DNA from: Pseudomonas sp. B28(2017) | GTDB lineage: Bacteria; Pseudomonadota; Gammaproteobacteria; Pseudomonadales; Pseudomonadaceae | DNA length: 64,000 nucleotides | Direction of reading: 5' to 3' | Assembly (NCBI RefSeq): GCF_002113025.1 | Contig: NZ_NEJH01000001.1 | Span: 124,001-188,000, forward strand | Part shown: positions 7,949-18,954 of the stretch, in pieces | Numbering within the stretch: the stretch's first letter is position 1 | Layout of the letters: each line of letters opens with the position of its first letter | The notes under the pieces: generated by a model | What the model was told of the DNA's origin: nothing | Database searches by the model: none | What the model saw: only the letters and a program-made list of their open reading frames with translations | Made by a program: the position numbers and the translations under genes

Positions 7949-9502
7949 ATGCAGTTGATTGAACATTCCGACTCGCCGCGCTACATCCGCCTGCACGAGC
8001 GGGACAACGTAGTGATCGTGGTCAATGATCAAGGTGTACCGGCCGGTACCGAGTTTGCGGATGGCCTGGTCACCGTGGACTTCGTACCACAGAGCCACAA
8101 GGTCACCCTGGAAGACATTCCCGAAGGTGGCCGGGTGATTCGTTATGGCCAGACCATTGGCTACGCCTTACAGCTGATTCCCCGCGGCAGCTGGGTCAAG
8201 GAAGATCAACTGCGCATGCCGACCGCGCCGCCGCTGGACAGCCTGCCGCTGTCCACCGACGTGCCGGCCGCGCAAGCACCGCTGGAAGGCTTCACCTTCG
8301 AGGGTTATCGCAACGCCGATGGCACCGTCGGCACGCGCAACATCCTGGGCATTACCACGACTGTGCAGTGCGTGACCGGCGTGCTGGACCATGCGGTCAA
8401 GCGCATCAAGGATGAGTTGCTGCCCAAGTACCCCAACGTCGATGACGTAGTGGCGCTCACCCATAGTTACGGCTGTGGTGTGGCGATCACCGCCACCGAT
8501 GCCTACATCCCGATCCGCACCGTGCGCAACCTGGCGCGCAACCCGAACCTGGGCGGCGAGGCTCTTGTGATCAGCCTGGGCTGCGAGAAATTGCAGGCCG
8601 GGCAGGTGATGCACGACAACGACAGCTCGGTGGATCTCAGCGAGCCGTGGTTGTACCGTTTGCAGGATTCCAGCCACGGTTTCACCGAGATGATCGAGCA
8701 GATCATGGAGCTGGCCGAAGTCCGTCTGAAGAAGCTTGATCAACGCCGCCGGGAAACCGTGCCGGCGTCCGAGCTGATCCTCGGCATGCAGTGCGGCGGT
8801 AGTGATGCGTTCTCCGGCATCACCGCCAACCCGGCACTCGGCTATGCCTCGGACCTGCTGCTGCGGGCCGGTGCGACGGTGATGTTTTCCGAAGTCACCG
8901 AAGTGCGCGATGCCATTTATCTGCTGACCTCCCGCGCGGAAAACCAGGACGTCGCCCAGGAACTGGTACGGGAAATGGACTGGTACGACCGTTACCTGGC
9001 CAAGGGCGAAGCTGATCGCAGTGCCAACACCACGCCGGGCAACAAGAAGGGCGGGCTGTCGAACATTGTCGAGAAATCCTTGGGCTCGATCGTCAAATCC
9101 GGCAGCAGTGCGATCAATGGCGTGCTTGGCCCAGGCGAGCGTTTCAAGCGCAAAGGCCTGATCTTCTGTGCGACCCCGGCCAGCGACTTTGTCTGCGGGA
9201 CGTTGCAGTTGGCGGCGGGGATGAACCTGCATGTATTCACCACCGGTCGCGGCACGCCTTACGGGCTGGCCATGGCGCCGGTGGTGAAGGTATCGACCCG
9301 GACCGAACTGGCGCAACGCTGGCCGGACCTGATCGACATCGACGCCGGGCGCATTGCCACTGGGCGCGCATCCATCGAGGAGCTCGGCTGGGAGCTGTTC
9401 CACTACTACCTGGACGTGGCCAGCGGCAAGCAGCAGACGTGGGCGGAGAAGCACAAGCTGCATAACGACATTACCCTGTTCAACCCGGCGCCTATTACCT
9501 GA
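7949..9502 (+). CDS. garD: Galactarate dehydratase (EC 4.2.1.42)
   Basis: 517 aa, the usual family length. It has an N-terminal SAF domain (about 1-95) and a C-terminal UxaA/altronate-dehydratase-like domain (about 105-505) with conserved THSYGCG and [10 protein letters not shown] segments. It converts galactarate to 5-dehydro-4-deoxy-glucarate, the KdgD substrate. ATG 7949 is chosen because GAGGAG precedes it and overlaps the stop of the transporter gene; the longer open frame to 7592 lies in an alternative frame of that gene. Glucarate dehydratase is not in the window. Confidence 0.95.
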   Translation: MQLIEHSDSPRYIRLHERDNVVIVVNDQGVPAGTEFADGLVTVDFVPQSHKVTLEDIPEGGRVIRYGQTIGYALQLIPRGSWVKEDQLRMPTAPPLDSLPLSTDVPAAQAPLEGFTFEGYRNADGTVGTRNILGITTTVQCVTGVLDHAVKRIKDELLPKYPNVDDVVALTHSYGCGVAITATDAYIPIRTVRNLARNPNLGGEALVISLGCEKLQAGQVMHDNDSSVDLSEPWLYRLQDSSHGFTEMIEQIMELAEVRLKKLDQRRRETVPASELILGMQCGGSDAFSGITANPALGYASDLLLRAGATVMFSEVTEVRDAIYLLTSRAENQDVAQELVREMDWYDRYLAKGEADRSANTTPGNKKGGLSNIVEKSLGSIVKSGSSAINGVLGPGERFKRKGLIFCATPASDFVCGTLQLAAGMNLHVFTTGRGTPYGLAMAPVVKVSTRTELAQRWPDLIDIDAGRIATGRASIEELGWELFHYYLDVASGKQQTWAEKHKLHNDITLFNPAPIT

Positions 9503-9517
9503 GACCGCGTCATCGTT

Positions 9518-9611
9518 CTTCGCGAGCAGGCTCGCTCCCACAGAGATGTAAGTGGGCACCAATTTATGTGTTCACAGCAGCTCAAATGTGGGAGCGAGCC
9601 TGCTCGCGAAG
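9518..9611. repeat. REPIN
   Basis: Inverted REP units CTTCGCGAGCAGGCTCGCTCCCACA and TGTGGGAGCGAGCCTGCTCGCGAAG enclose about 45 bp of unrelated interior. Lies between garD and the AEC transporter and probably marks the end of the garD transcript. Confidence 0.88.
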
Positions 9612-9689
9612 GCGATCTAGCAGGCGCCGAGGTGTCCAGTGGCTTATCATTAGCCACCTAACGACGCACACCCCCAAGGTCCTCCCTGC

Positions 9690-10631
9690 ATGCTGGCAAT
9701 TTTCCTCGAAACCCTGAACATCACCGCCCCGGTGTTCGCCATGCTGTTTCTGGGTGCGCTGCTCAAACGCATCGACTGGATCAACGACAACTTCATCCAC
9801 ACTGCGTCGGCATTGGTGTTCAACGTCACCATGCCGGCGCTGCTGTTTCTGGGCATCCTGCATGCCGACCTGCACGCGGCATTGCAGCCGGCGCTGTTGA
9901 TCTACTTCTCCCTGGCAACGCTGGTGTGTTTTGCCATCGCCTGGGGCTGGGCGATCTGGAAGTGCCCGCGGGAAGATCGGGGGATCTACACCCAGGGGGC
10001 CTTTCGCGGTAACAACGGGGTCATCGGCCTGGCGCTGGCGGCAAGTATGTATGGCGACTACGGGATTTCCCTCGGGGCGATCCTCGCGGCGCTGGTGATT
10101 CTGTTCTACAACACGCTGTCGACCATCGTCCTGGCGGTGTACAGCCCGGTGATCAAGTCCGATCCGTGGAGCATCTGCAAAAGCGTGTTCAGCAATCCGC
10201 TGATCATCAGCGTGATTGCGGCTGCGCCGTTCGCCTTTTTCAAGATCGGCTTGCCGGGATGGCTCGAGACCTCCGGCCGGTATCTGGCGCAAACCACGTT
10301 GCCGCTGGCGTTGATTTGCATCGGCGGCACGCTGTCGCTGGCTGCGCTGCGCAAAAGCGGCAACATGGCGCTGAGTTCAAGCCTGGTGAAGATGATCGGC
10401 CTGCCGGTGCTGGCGACGCTGGGCGCATGGCTGTGGGGCTTTCGTGGTGCGGAACTGGGGATTCTGTTTCTGTACTTCGGCAGCCCGACTGCCGCTGCCA
10501 GTTTCGTCATGGCCCGGGCGGCGGATGGTAACCATGAACTGGCGGCGGCGATCATCGTGATCACCACGTTGATGGCGGCGGTCACCACCAACGTCGGGAT
10601 TTTCTTTTTGCAGTGGGGTGGGTGGATCTAG
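9690..10631 (+). CDS. AEC family transporter (auxin efflux carrier/malonate permease type)
   Basis: 313 aa, about ten membrane helices in two five-helix halves separated by a short polar loop near 150-170. The N-terminus (LNITAPVFAMLFLGALLKRI) and the GNNGVIGLALA segment are typical of PF03547. Bacterial members carry carboxylates or amino-acid derivatives; no substrate can be assigned here. It stands alone between a REPIN and a convergent gene pair. Confidence 0.85.
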   Translation: MLAIFLETLNITAPVFAMLFLGALLKRIDWINDNFIHTASALVFNVTMPALLFLGILHADLHAALQPALLIYFSLATLVCFAIAWGWAIWKCPREDRGIYTQGAFRGNNGVIGLALAASMYGDYGISLGAILAALVILFYNTLSTIVLAVYSPVIKSDPWSICKSVFSNPLIISVIAAAPFAFFKIGLPGWLETSGRYLAQTTLPLALICIGGTLSLAALRKSGNMALSSSLVKMIGLPVLATLGAWLWGFRGAELGILFLYFGSPTAAASFVMARAADGNHELAAAIIVITTLMAAVTTNVGIFFLQWGGWI

Positions 10632-10684
10632 TTCCAGGATTTGCCCGCGATGGCTATCTGATTGTCACTGCAAATGCCGGGTTG

Positions 10685-11065
10685 TTACTCCGGCTTCTGG
10701 TAGGTGTCGATCACTTCCTGCGCCGCGCGAAACGCATCGATCGCCGCCGGCACACCGGCATACACCGCGCAATGCAGCAGCGCTTCGCGAATCTCTTCCA
10801 CGGTGCAGCCGTTGTTCAGCGCACCGCGCACGTGACCTTTCAACTCCTGCGGGCACTTCAGAGCGGTCAACGCGGCGAGGGTGATCAGGCTGCGGGTTTT
10901 CAGCGGCAGGCCGTCGCGATTCCATACTCCGCCCCAGGCGTGTTCGTTGACGAAATCCTGCAGCGGCTGGGTGAACTCGGTGGCGTTGCCCAGTGCGCGG
11001 TCGACGAAGGCGTCGCCCATCACTTGGCGGCGGACTTCAACGCCGGGTTTTTTATTCTCGGTCAC
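10685..11065 (-). CDS. Carboxymuconolactone decarboxylase-like protein (PcaC type)
   Basis: 126 aa, all-alpha CMD fold, close in length to PcaC (about 130). Conserved stretches are SLITLAALTALK, HVRGALNNG and REALLHCAVYAGVPAA. It lacks the CxxC of AhpD-type peroxidases, which favours a decarboxylase-like role. No other protocatechuate genes are nearby, so true PcaC function is doubtful. Its start overlaps the stop of the upstream antiporter gene by 4 bp (ATGA), implying coupled translation. Confidence 0.8.
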   Translation of the reverse strand: MTENKKPGVEVRRQVMGDAFVDRALGNATEFTQPLQDFVNEHAWGGVWNRDGLPLKTRSLITLAALTALKCPQELKGHVRGALNNGCTVEEIREALLHCAVYAGVPAAIDAFRAAQEVIDTYQKPE

Positions 11066-12123
11066 GGGACTTCCCTCTTATGGTGTTGGCGACGCCAGGC
11101 GCGCAGCGACGTGAACAGCAAAAACGCCACCAGCACCGGCAGGACGAAAAACAGCATCAAGTGTTCCAGCTTGCCGGCCAGTGGCATGCCGGTGGTGAAC
11201 GACACCACGTGCAGCCCATATGCCAGGTACAAACCCAGGAACAGCAGGCCTTCGGCGCGGGTCACCCGGTAGCCGGAGTAGAACACCGGCAGGCACAGCG
11301 CCGCGACGCCGAGCATCACCGGCAGGTCGAAATCCAGGGCGTTGGGCGACACCGACAGCGGCGAGGGCGCCACCAGAGCGGTAAAGCCGAGCACGCCCAG
11401 CAGGTTGAACAGGTTGCTGCCAATCACGTTGCCCACGGCAATATCACGCTCACCGCGCATCGCGGCGATCAACGAAGTGGCGAGCTCAGGCAGTGATGTG
11501 CTGACAGCGACGATGGTCAGGCCGATGATCCGCTCCGACAGCCCAAGATCGGTAGCAACCGCAACGGCAGCCCCCAACAGCAAATGCCCGGCGTACACCA
11601 GCATCGCCAACCCGGCGACAATCATCAGCAGGCTGCTCAGCCATGGCGCCTGGCCGTTGTGCTCATGGCTCGATATCGGGCGCGCCGAATGCTGTGACTG
11701 GCGCAGCAACAAGCCCAGGTAAATCGCCAGTGCCGTCAGCAACATCACGCCATCGACACGGGTCAGTTCTTCATTCCAGGCGAGTATGAACACCAACAGG
11801 CTGGCGCCGATCATCAGCGGAATATCCAGGCGTACAAGTTGCCGGGAAACCCGCAACGGAATGATCAGTGCGGACAAGCCGAGGGTGACGAGGATGTTGA
11901 AAATGCTGCTGCCGATCACGCTGCCGACGGCAATGTCGGCGTTATGCGCCAGGGTCGCTTGCAGGCTGATCGCCATTTGCGGTGCGCTGCTGCCTAGGGC
12001 GACGATGGTCAGGCCGATGATCAGCGGACGGATGTGCAACCGCGCGGCAATGCGTACGGCGGCGCGCACCATCAATTCGGCGCCGACGATCAGCAGGAAC
12101 AATCCGCTGAGCAATTCGATCAC
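11062..12123 (-). CDS. Calcium/sodium antiporter (CaCA family, YrbG-like)
   Basis: 353 aa inner-membrane protein with about ten helices and the two family alpha-repeats: GSSAPQMAISLQA with GSVIGSSIFN in the first half, STSLPELATSLIA with GNVIGSNLFN in the second. The acidic residue of the second repeat (PELATS) is present, whereas the first has Gln in place of the usual Glu (APQMAIS), an oddity that may alter ion coupling. Likely exchanges Ca2+ for Na+ or H+. Operon partner is the downstream CMD-like gene. Confidence 0.87.
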   Translation of the reverse strand: MIELLSGLFLLIVGAELMVRAAVRIAARLHIRPLIIGLTIVALGSSAPQMAISLQATLAHNADIAVGSVIGSSIFNILVTLGLSALIIPLRVSRQLVRLDIPLMIGASLLVFILAWNEELTRVDGVMLLTALAIYLGLLLRQSQHSARPISSHEHNGQAPWLSSLLMIVAGLAMLVYAGHLLLGAAVAVATDLGLSERIIGLTIVAVSTSLPELATSLIAAMRGERDIAVGNVIGSNLFNLLGVLGFTALVAPSPLSVSPNALDFDLPVMLGVAALCLPVFYSGYRVTRAEGLLFLGLYLAYGLHVVSFTTGMPLAGKLEHLMLFFVLPVLVAFLLFTSLRAWRRQHHKREVP

Positions 12124-12173
12124 GCTGATCAGGGGTAAATCGGCTAATCCGAAAATGGTCGGGGCTCCATCGG

Positions 12174-12548
12174 TCAGTCGTCCAGGGCCTGGACCCGCAC
12201 TCGGGCTGTGCCGCTTTTTATCATGCCCAGGCGTGCGGCGGCTTCATGGGACAGGTCGATCAGACGGCCGCGGGTGTGTGGCCCACGATCATTGATGCGC
12301 ACCACGCAGGATTTGTCGTTATTGAGATTAGTCACCTTCACCCGCGTACCGAAGGGTAGCTGGCGATGGGCGGCGGTCATGGAATTCTTGTCGAAACGCT
12401 CGCCACTGGCGGTGCGTTTGCCTTGGTGTTTGGCACCGTAGTACGAAGCCACGCCGGTTTTATCGTAACCATGCGGATCGACGGTGTCGGTGCTGGCGCA
12501 ACCGGCCAGGAGCGAGAGGAGGGCGCAGGCGCCGAGCAGACGTTTCAT
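12174..12548 (-). CDS. Short RlpA-like lipoprotein (DPBB domain)
   Basis: 124 aa. Signal peptide with lipobox LLAGC (Cys about 17) and then one double-psi beta-barrel domain (about 30-122) with GVASYYG, TASGERFD, PFGTRVKVTN and INDRGP motifs. Full RlpA, a septal lytic transglycosylase acting on denuded glycan, also has a C-terminal SPOR domain, which is absent here. It may be enzymatically active but not recruited to the septum through denuded glycan. Tail-to-head with the antiporter gene, 50 bp apart. Confidence 0.87.
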   Translation of the reverse strand: MKRLLGACALLSLLAGCASTDTVDPHGYDKTGVASYYGAKHQGKRTASGERFDKNSMTAAHRQLPFGTRVKVTNLNNDKSCVVRINDRGPHTRGRLIDLSHEAAARLGMIKSGTARVRVQALDD

Positions 12549-12569
12549 TCGAAGGTTTCCCGAAATAAC

Positions 12570-12652
12570 TGTAGGAGCGAGCTTGCTCGCGATGGTGTGT
12601 CAGCCACTTCGATGCCAACTGAAATTCCATCGCGAGCAAGCTCGCTCCTACA
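12570..12652. repeat. REPIN
   Basis: TGTAGGAGCGAGCTTGCTCGCGATG and its inverted copy flank a short interior. Lies between gatB (stop at 12691, minus strand) and the RlpA-like gene, so a transcription-end role for gatCAB is plausible. Confidence 0.9.
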
Positions 12653-12690
12653 AGGTTTTGAGCCAGGATTAAAATCTGGCCCCATTTCTA

Positions 12691-14136
12691 TCAGCCTTCG
12701 AGCTTGCTTTTGAGCAATTCGTTCACTTGTTGCGGGTTGGCCTTGCCTTTGGAGGCTTTCATGGCCTGGCCGACGAAGAAGCCGAACATCTTGCCCCGCT
12801 TGGCTTCGTCTGCCGCGCGGTACTGTTCGACCTGCTCGGCGTTGGCCGCGAGCATTTCGTCCAGCACCGCCGAGATGGCGCCGGTGTCGGTCACTTGCTT
12901 GAGGCCGCGCTTGTCGATGATCTCGTCCGCGCTGCCTTCGCCGTTGGCCATCGCTTCGAACACTACCTTGGCGATTTTGCCGGAGATGGTGTTGTCCTTG
13001 ATGCGCAGCAGCATGCCGCCCAGGAGCTCTGCGGAAACCGGCGACTGTTCGATGTCCAGGCCTTGCTTGTTGAGCAGGCTGCCCAGCTCGACCATCACCC
13101 AGTTCGCCGCCAGTTTGGCGTCGCCGCTGATGCTCGCGACTTGCTCGAAGTAGTCGGCTTGCTCGCGGCTGGTGGCCAGCACGTTGGCGTCGTATGCCGA
13201 CAGACCGAACTGCGCCTGGAAACGCTCGCGTTTCTGCGGTGGAAGTTCCGGCAGGGTGGCGCGTACGTCGCTGAGGAACGAGTCCTCGATGACCACCGGT
13301 AGCAGGTCCGGATCAGGGAAGTAACGGTAGTCGTTGGCTTCCTCTTTGCTGCGCATCGGACGGGTCTCGTCCTTGTTCGGATCGTACAGACGGGTCTGCT
13401 GGATCACTTTGCCGCCGTCTTCGATCAATTCGATCTGACGCTGGATTTCGCTGTTGATCGCCTTCTCGATGAAACGGAACGAGTTGACGTTCTTGATCTC
13501 GCAGCGCGTGCCGAACTCGGCCTGGCCCTTTGGACGGATCGACACGTTGCAGTCACAACGCAGCGAGCCTTCGGCCATGTTGCCGTCGCAGATGCCCAGG
13601 TAACGCACCAGCGCGTGGATCGCCTTTACGTAAGCCACGGCTTCCTTGGCGCTGCGCATGTCCGGCTCGGAAACGATTTCCAGCAACGGCGTGCCGGCAC
13701 GGTTCAGGTCGATGCCGCTGGCGCCGCTGAACTCTTCGTGCAGGCTCTTGCCGGCGTCTTCTTCCAGGTGCGCCCGGGTGATGCCGACACGTTTGACCGT
13801 GCCGTCTTCCAGGGCGATGTCCAGGTGGCCCTTGCCGACGATCGGCAATTCCATCTGGCTGATCTGGTAGCCCTTGGGCAGGTCCGGGTAGAAGTAGTTT
13901 TTACGGGCGAACACGTTGTGCTGGCCGATCTCGGCGTCAATTGCCAGGCCGAACATCACCGCCATGCGCACCGCTTCCTGGTTCAGCACCGGCAGCACGC
14001 CGGGCATGCCCAGGTCTACGAGGCTGGCCTGGGTGTTCGGTTCGGAACCGAAGGTGGTGGAACTACCGGAAAAGATTTTCGACCGGGTGGTGAGCTGGGT
14101 GTGAATCTCCAGCCCGATCACGACTTCCCATTGCAT
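12691..14136 (-). CDS. gatB: Asp-tRNA(Asn)/Glu-tRNA(Gln) amidotransferase subunit B
   Basis: 481 aa. N-terminal kinase/cradle domain starts [13 protein letters not shown] and contains the family signature [10 protein letters not shown]; the C-terminal YqeY-like tRNA-binding domain covers about the last 150 residues. GatB phosphorylates the misacylated aspartyl or glutamyl group and accepts ammonia from GatA. Third gene of gatCAB; 10 bp separate it from gatA. Confidence 0.98.
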   Translation of the reverse strand: MQWEVVIGLEIHTQLTTRSKIFSGSSTTFGSEPNTQASLVDLGMPGVLPVLNQEAVRMAVMFGLAIDAEIGQHNVFARKNYFYPDLPKGYQISQMELPIVGKGHLDIALEDGTVKRVGITRAHLEEDAGKSLHEEFSGASGIDLNRAGTPLLEIVSEPDMRSAKEAVAYVKAIHALVRYLGICDGNMAEGSLRCDCNVSIRPKGQAEFGTRCEIKNVNSFRFIEKAINSEIQRQIELIEDGGKVIQQTRLYDPNKDETRPMRSKEEANDYRYFPDPDLLPVVIEDSFLSDVRATLPELPPQKRERFQAQFGLSAYDANVLATSREQADYFEQVASISGDAKLAANWVMVELGSLLNKQGLDIEQSPVSAELLGGMLLRIKDNTISGKIAKVVFEAMANGEGSADEIIDKRGLKQVTDTGAISAVLDEMLAANAEQVEQYRAADEAKRGKMFGFFVGQAMKASKGKANPQQVNELLKSKLEG

Positions 14137-14146
14137 GTGTGTCTCC

Positions 14147-15598
14147 TCAGAAGCCGGTTGGGGTGCGGGTGTGCCAGTCAGTGTTCAACTGGTACTGGTG
14201 CGCAACGTTGAGCAAGCGGCCTTCCTGGAAATACGGGGCGAGCAGTTGCACGCCGACCGGCAGACCGTCGACGAAACCGGCTGGCATCGACAGGCCTGGC
14301 AGGCCCGCGAGGTTGGCGGTGATGGTGTAGACGTCTTCCAGGTACGCAGCGACCGGGTCGCTGTTCTTGGCGCCGAGCTTCCAGGCCGGGTTCGGCGTGG
14401 TTGGGCCGAGGATGATGTCGACCTCATTGAAAGCGGCCATGAAGTCGTTCTTGATCAAGCGACGAATCTTCTGCGCCTTCAGGTAGTAGGCATCGTAGTA
14501 ACCGGCGGACAGGGCGTAGGCACCGACCATGATGCGGCGCTGCACTTCTGTCCCGAAACCTTCGCCACGGGAGCGTTTGTACAGGTCTTCCAGGTTTTTC
14601 GGGTCTTCGCAGCGATAGCCGAAACGCACGCCGTCGAAACGCGAAAGGTTGGAAGACGCTTCGGCCGGAGCGATCACGTAGTACGCAGGAATCGCGTGCT
14701 GCATGTTCGGCAGGCTGATTTCCTTGACCACGGCGCCGAGCTTTTTCAGCTCTTCGACGCTGGCCATGACCAGGTCGGCAATGCGTGGGTCGAGGCCGGG
14801 GCTGAAATACTCTTTCGGCACGCCGATGCGCAGGCCTTGCAGCGAACCGTTCAGGCTGGCGCTGTAGTCCGGCACGGGCTCATCGATGCTGGTGGAGTCG
14901 TTCGGATCAAAGCCAGCCATACCTTGCAACAAAATTGCGCAGTCTTCGGCAGTGCGCGCCAACGGGCCGCCCTGGTCGAGGCTGGAGGCGTAGGCGATCA
15001 TGCCCCAACGCGATACGCGACCGTACGTCGGTTTCAGGCCGGTGAGGTTAGTCAATGCGGCTGGCTGGCGGATCGAACCGCCGGTGTCGGTGCCGGTGGC
15101 TGCGGGCAACAGACGAGCGGCAACCGCCGCCGCCGAACCGCCGGACGAACCGCCCGGCACGTGTTCCAGGTTCCACGGGTTTTTCACCGCGCCGTAGTAG
15201 CTCGATTCGTTGGCCGAACCCATGGCGAATTCGTCCATGTTGGTCTTGCCCAGGGTCACGGCGCCGGCAGCGGCCAGCCTGGCGACGACGGTGGCGTCAT
15301 ACGGGGCCTTGAAGTTGTCGAGCATCTTCGAGCCGCAGCTGGTGCGGATGCCCTGGGTGCAGAACAGGTCCTTGTGGGCGATCGGCGCGCCGAGCAGGGC
15401 GCCGCTCTCACCATTGGCCCGACGGGTGTCAGCGGCTTTCGCCTGCTTGAGCGCCAGGTCCTCGGTGAGGCTGATGAAACTGTTGAGCTGTGGATCGAGC
15501 TGGGCGATACGCGCCAGCAGGACTTTGGTCAGCTCTTCGGAGGAAAACTTCTTATCGGCGAGTCCGCGGGCGATCTCGGCCAGAGTCAATTGATGCAT
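14147..15598 (-). CDS. gatA: Asp-tRNA(Asn)/Glu-tRNA(Gln) amidotransferase subunit A
   Basis: 483 aa amidase-signature enzyme. The glycine/serine-rich [14 protein letters not shown] stretch and [12 protein letters not shown] hold the cis-Ser and nucleophilic Ser of the Ser-cisSer-Lys triad; the Lys is in APIAHKDLF. It releases ammonia from glutamine for GatB. Its presence indicates indirect synthesis of at least Asn-tRNA(Asn). Middle gene of the operon. Confidence 0.98.
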   Translation of the reverse strand: MHQLTLAEIARGLADKKFSSEELTKVLLARIAQLDPQLNSFISLTEDLALKQAKAADTRRANGESGALLGAPIAHKDLFCTQGIRTSCGSKMLDNFKAPYDATVVARLAAAGAVTLGKTNMDEFAMGSANESSYYGAVKNPWNLEHVPGGSSGGSAAAVAARLLPAATGTDTGGSIRQPAALTNLTGLKPTYGRVSRWGMIAYASSLDQGGPLARTAEDCAILLQGMAGFDPNDSTSIDEPVPDYSASLNGSLQGLRIGVPKEYFSPGLDPRIADLVMASVEELKKLGAVVKEISLPNMQHAIPAYYVIAPAEASSNLSRFDGVRFGYRCEDPKNLEDLYKRSRGEGFGTEVQRRIMVGAYALSAGYYDAYYLKAQKIRRLIKNDFMAAFNEVDIILGPTTPNPAWKLGAKNSDPVAAYLEDVYTITANLAGLPGLSMPAGFVDGLPVGVQLLAPYFQEGRLLNVAHQYQLNTDWHTRTPTGF

Positions 15599-15614
15599 TG
15601 CAGGCTCTTTCCCT

Positions 15615-15902
15615 TTAGTCGATGACTTTCGGAACCAGGTACAGGCCGTTTTCGACCGCTGGTGCGATGGACTGGTAGGCCTCGCGGTTATTGGTCTCGG
15701 TCACAACGTCTGCACGCAGGCGCTGGCTGGCTTCCAGCGGGTGGGCCAGCGGTTCGATACCGTCGGTATCGACCGCCTGCATTTCGTCGACCAGCCCGAG
15801 AATGCTGTTGAGGGCCGAAGTGATGTGTGGAAGATCGGCATCATTGAGGCCAAGGCAGGCCAGATGAGCGATTTTTTCCACGTCGGAGCGTTCTAGCGCC
15901 AT
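15615..15902 (-). CDS. gatC: Asp-tRNA(Asn)/Glu-tRNA(Gln) amidotransferase subunit C
   Basis: 95 aa, the normal size. GatC wraps the GatA-GatB interface and helps assembly of the complex. Recognisable by the N-terminal [12 protein letters not shown] and the IEPLAHPLE segment. First gene of gatCAB, divergent from mreB across a 211-bp gap. Confidence 0.96.
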   Translation of the reverse strand: MALERSDVEKIAHLACLGLNDADLPHITSALNSILGLVDEMQAVDTDGIEPLAHPLEASQRLRADVVTETNNREAYQSIAPAVENGLYLVPKVID

Positions 15903-15926
15903 TGGGATTCTCCAGTGGAAAACAAA

Positions 15927-15941
15927 ACGGACGGCGTCCGT
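15927..15941. promoter_or_regulatory. Small inverted repeat in the gatC leader
   Basis: ACGGAC-GGC-GTCCGT, a perfect 6-bp inverted repeat 25 bp upstream of gatC, in its likely 5' untranslated region. Function unknown. Confidence 0.25.
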
Positions 15942-16040
15942 GTGTTAGATTGTCGGAACACTACCGCACTTCTACGGTCATAAGGCCGCGATTGTGGGGC
16001 TTGGTGCACAGAAAAGCGGTCAATTTAACATATTGGCGCC

Positions 16041-16069
16041 TTGCCCAAAATCCCTGTCGTTGTTAGAGT
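16041..16069 (+). promoter_or_regulatory. Candidate sigma-70 promoter of mreB
   Basis: -35 TTGCCC (16041-16046), 17-bp spacer, -10 TAGAGT (16064-16069), 44 bp before the mreB ATG. Each hexamer matches consensus at 4 of 6 positions. No experimental support. Confidence 0.45.
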
Positions 16070-16101
16070 TTGCCGCACTTTTTTACCCACGCGTTGCCTA
16101 G

Positions 16102-17151
<1,050 letters not shown>

Positions 17152-17280
17152 GTCGCTGGATCGCCTCTATGCTGTTGAGCGCGCAGGCGGCACTTTGCAG
17201 TGCTGCCTGTTCGCGTTTATCTTCTGTCAGTCTGCATCCAGGCCGGATTGCCGCCGTATGAATAAACAGAATATTTGCCT

Positions 17281-17297
17281 GGAAGGAGCGGCTTATT
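17281..17297 (+). promoter_or_regulatory. mreC ribosome-binding site and ATT start codon
   Basis: GGAAGGAG (17281-17288) is followed after six bases by ATT (17295-17297). The frame then reads [14 protein letters not shown], aligning residue for residue with the start of E. coli MreC (MKPIFSRGPSLQIRL, from memory) so that ATT occupies the initiator Met position. No ATG, GTG or TTG lies in this frame between the ribosome site and GTG 17331. Confidence 0.75.
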
Positions 17298-18431
17298 AAA
17301 CCGCTTTTCACCAAGGGCCCTTCACTGGGCGTGCGCCTGTTGGTGCTGGTCGTGCTATCGGTCGCGCTGATGGTGGTCGATGCCCGTTTCAGTCTGCTCA
17401 AGCCTGCACGCAGCCAGATGTCGCTGGTGCTGATGGACGCCTACTGGATCACCGACCTGCCCGGACGACTGTGGGAAGGCGTTGCCAGTCAGTTTGGCAG
17501 TCGGACCGAACTCGTCGCCGAAAACGAAAAACTCAAGACTGAAAACCTGCTGTTGCAGGGGCGCATGCAGAAACTTGCCGCCCTGACCGAGCAGAACGTT
17601 CGGCTGCGCGAGTTGCTCAACTCTTCGGCACTGGTCAACGAGAAAGTCGAAGTGGCCGAGTTGATCGGAATGGACCCCAACCCCTTCACCCATCGCATCA
17701 TCATCAATAAAGGTGAGCGCGACGGCGTGGTCCTCGGTCAGCCGGTACTCGATGCCCGTGGCCTGATGGGCCAGGTGGTCGAGTTGATGCCCTACACCTC
17801 TCGCGTCCTGCTGTTGACCGATACCACCCACAGCATTCCGGTGCAGGTGAACCGTAACGGTTTGCGGGCGATTGCCAGCGGCACCGGCAACCCGGAGCGT
17901 CTCGAGTTGCGTCATGTGGCCGATACCGCCGACATCAAGGAAGGCGACTTGCTGGTCAGCTCTGGCCTCGGGCAACGTTTCCCGGCCGGTTACCCGGTGG
18001 CGACGGTCAAAGAAGTGATTCACGATTCCGGCCAGCCGTTTGCCATTGTCCGTGCCATTCCGACCGCCGCCTTGAACCGCAGCCGTTACCTGCTGCTGGT
18101 GTTCAGCGACAACCGTACTGCCGAAGAGCGCGCCAACGACGCCGCCCAGGCCCAGGAAAATCTGGACGCACAGGGCGGTGGCCCGATCATTCCGGCGACA
18201 GTTCCGAAACTGGTCAGCCCTGCAGCTCCCGCTGCACCGGCTGCCGCTCCGGTGGCTCCTGCCACGGCGGCGCCTGCGGCCACTACGCCAGCCAAGCCAG
18301 CCACCAAGCCAGCCAAGCCTGCGGCCACGCATCCTGCGGCGGCTAAACCGCCGGCGGCGCAACCCGCTGCCGCGAAGCCTGCCGCCAAACCGCCAGTCTC
18401 CGCGCCGGCCACTCCAGTGGGAAGAGAATAA
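17295..18431 (+). CDS. mreC: Rod shape-determining protein MreC (ATT start)
   Basis: 378 aa if started at ATT 17295, 366 aa from GTG 17331. Order: short cytoplasmic N-terminus (GPSLGVRL), one membrane helix (about 14-33), a periplasmic coiled coil (about 60-110, [21 protein letters not shown]), the two beta-barrel domains (about 115-280) and an Ala/Pro/Lys-rich tail of about 85 residues. MreC links MreB and MreD to RodA-PBP2 and activates them. The conserved N-terminus and ribosome site favour ATT, a rare initiator also used by infC and pcnB. The stop codon overlaps the mreD start by one base. Confidence 0.93.
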   Translation: MKPLFTKGPSLGVRLLVLVVLSVALMVVDARFSLLKPARSQMSLVLMDAYWITDLPGRLWEGVASQFGSRTELVAENEKLKTENLLLQGRMQKLAALTEQNVRLRELLNSSALVNEKVEVAELIGMDPNPFTHRIIINKGERDGVVLGQPVLDARGLMGQVVELMPYTSRVLLLTDTTHSIPVQVNRNGLRAIASGTGNPERLELRHVADTADIKEGDLLVSSGLGQRFPAGYPVATVKEVIHDSGQPFAIVRAIPTAALNRSRYLLLVFSDNRTAEERANDAAQAQENLDAQGGGPIIPATVPKLVSPAAPAAPAAAPVAPATAAPAATTPAKPATKPAKPAATHPAAAKPPAAQPAAAKPAAKPPVSAPATPVGRE

Positions 18432-18922
18432 TGGGTGGTGTAAAAGCATCCCGAAACGGCTGGATAGTCTGGCTGACGTTCGCTGTCGGTCTGCTGCTGA
18501 GCGTTTCGCCTCTGCCGCAATTCATGGAAATCCTGCGCCCGTTGTGGCTGGCCTTGCTGCTGGCATTCTGGGCGTTGAACCTGCCGCAGACAGTCGGGAT
18601 GGTGACGGCGTTTTGCCTGGGCCTGGCCGAGGACGTGCTGTACGGCACGCTCCTGGGGCAGAATGCCTTGATCCTGACCCTCATCACCTATTTGGTACTG
18701 GCGCTGCAACAACGCCTGCGCATGTTCCCGATGTGGCAGCAGAGCCTGGTGATCCTGGTGATCTTCGGCCTCGCCCAGCTTGTACAACTATGGCTCAGTG
18801 CCTTGACCGGCAATCGTCAGCCGACGCTGGCGCTGGTGCTGCCGGCACTGGTCAGTGCATTACTCTGGCCCTGGATCAGTTTCGGTTTGCGCGGATTGCG
18901 TCGACGCTACAAAATCAATTGA
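18431..18922 (+). CDS. mreD: Rod shape-determining protein MreD
   Basis: 163 aa inner-membrane protein with about five hydrophobic helices spread along its length, normal for MreD. It partners MreC in the elongasome. TAATG overlap with mreC indicates coupled translation. Family assignment rests on position and on the MreD-like motif [17 protein letters not shown] in the central part. Confidence 0.95.
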   Translation: MGGVKASRNGWIVWLTFAVGLLLSVSPLPQFMEILRPLWLALLLAFWALNLPQTVGMVTAFCLGLAEDVLYGTLLGQNALILTLITYLVLALQQRLRMFPMWQQSLVILVIFGLAQLVQLWLSALTGNRQPTLALVLPALVSALLWPWISFGLRGLRRRYKIN

Positions 18923-18954
18923 TTCGGTCAGGCATTAGACAGGGAGAGGTCTTG

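Noticed and set aside
17331..17333. GTG as the mreC start
   Set aside because: It lacks a ribosome site and drops the conserved KPLF..GPSLG segment; ATT 17295 fits better, though GTG cannot be fully excluded.
18178..18954. Upstream extension of maf through mreC/mreD
   Set aside because: It is in a frame overlapping mreC and mreD; Maf proteins begin at the LASGSPRR segment.
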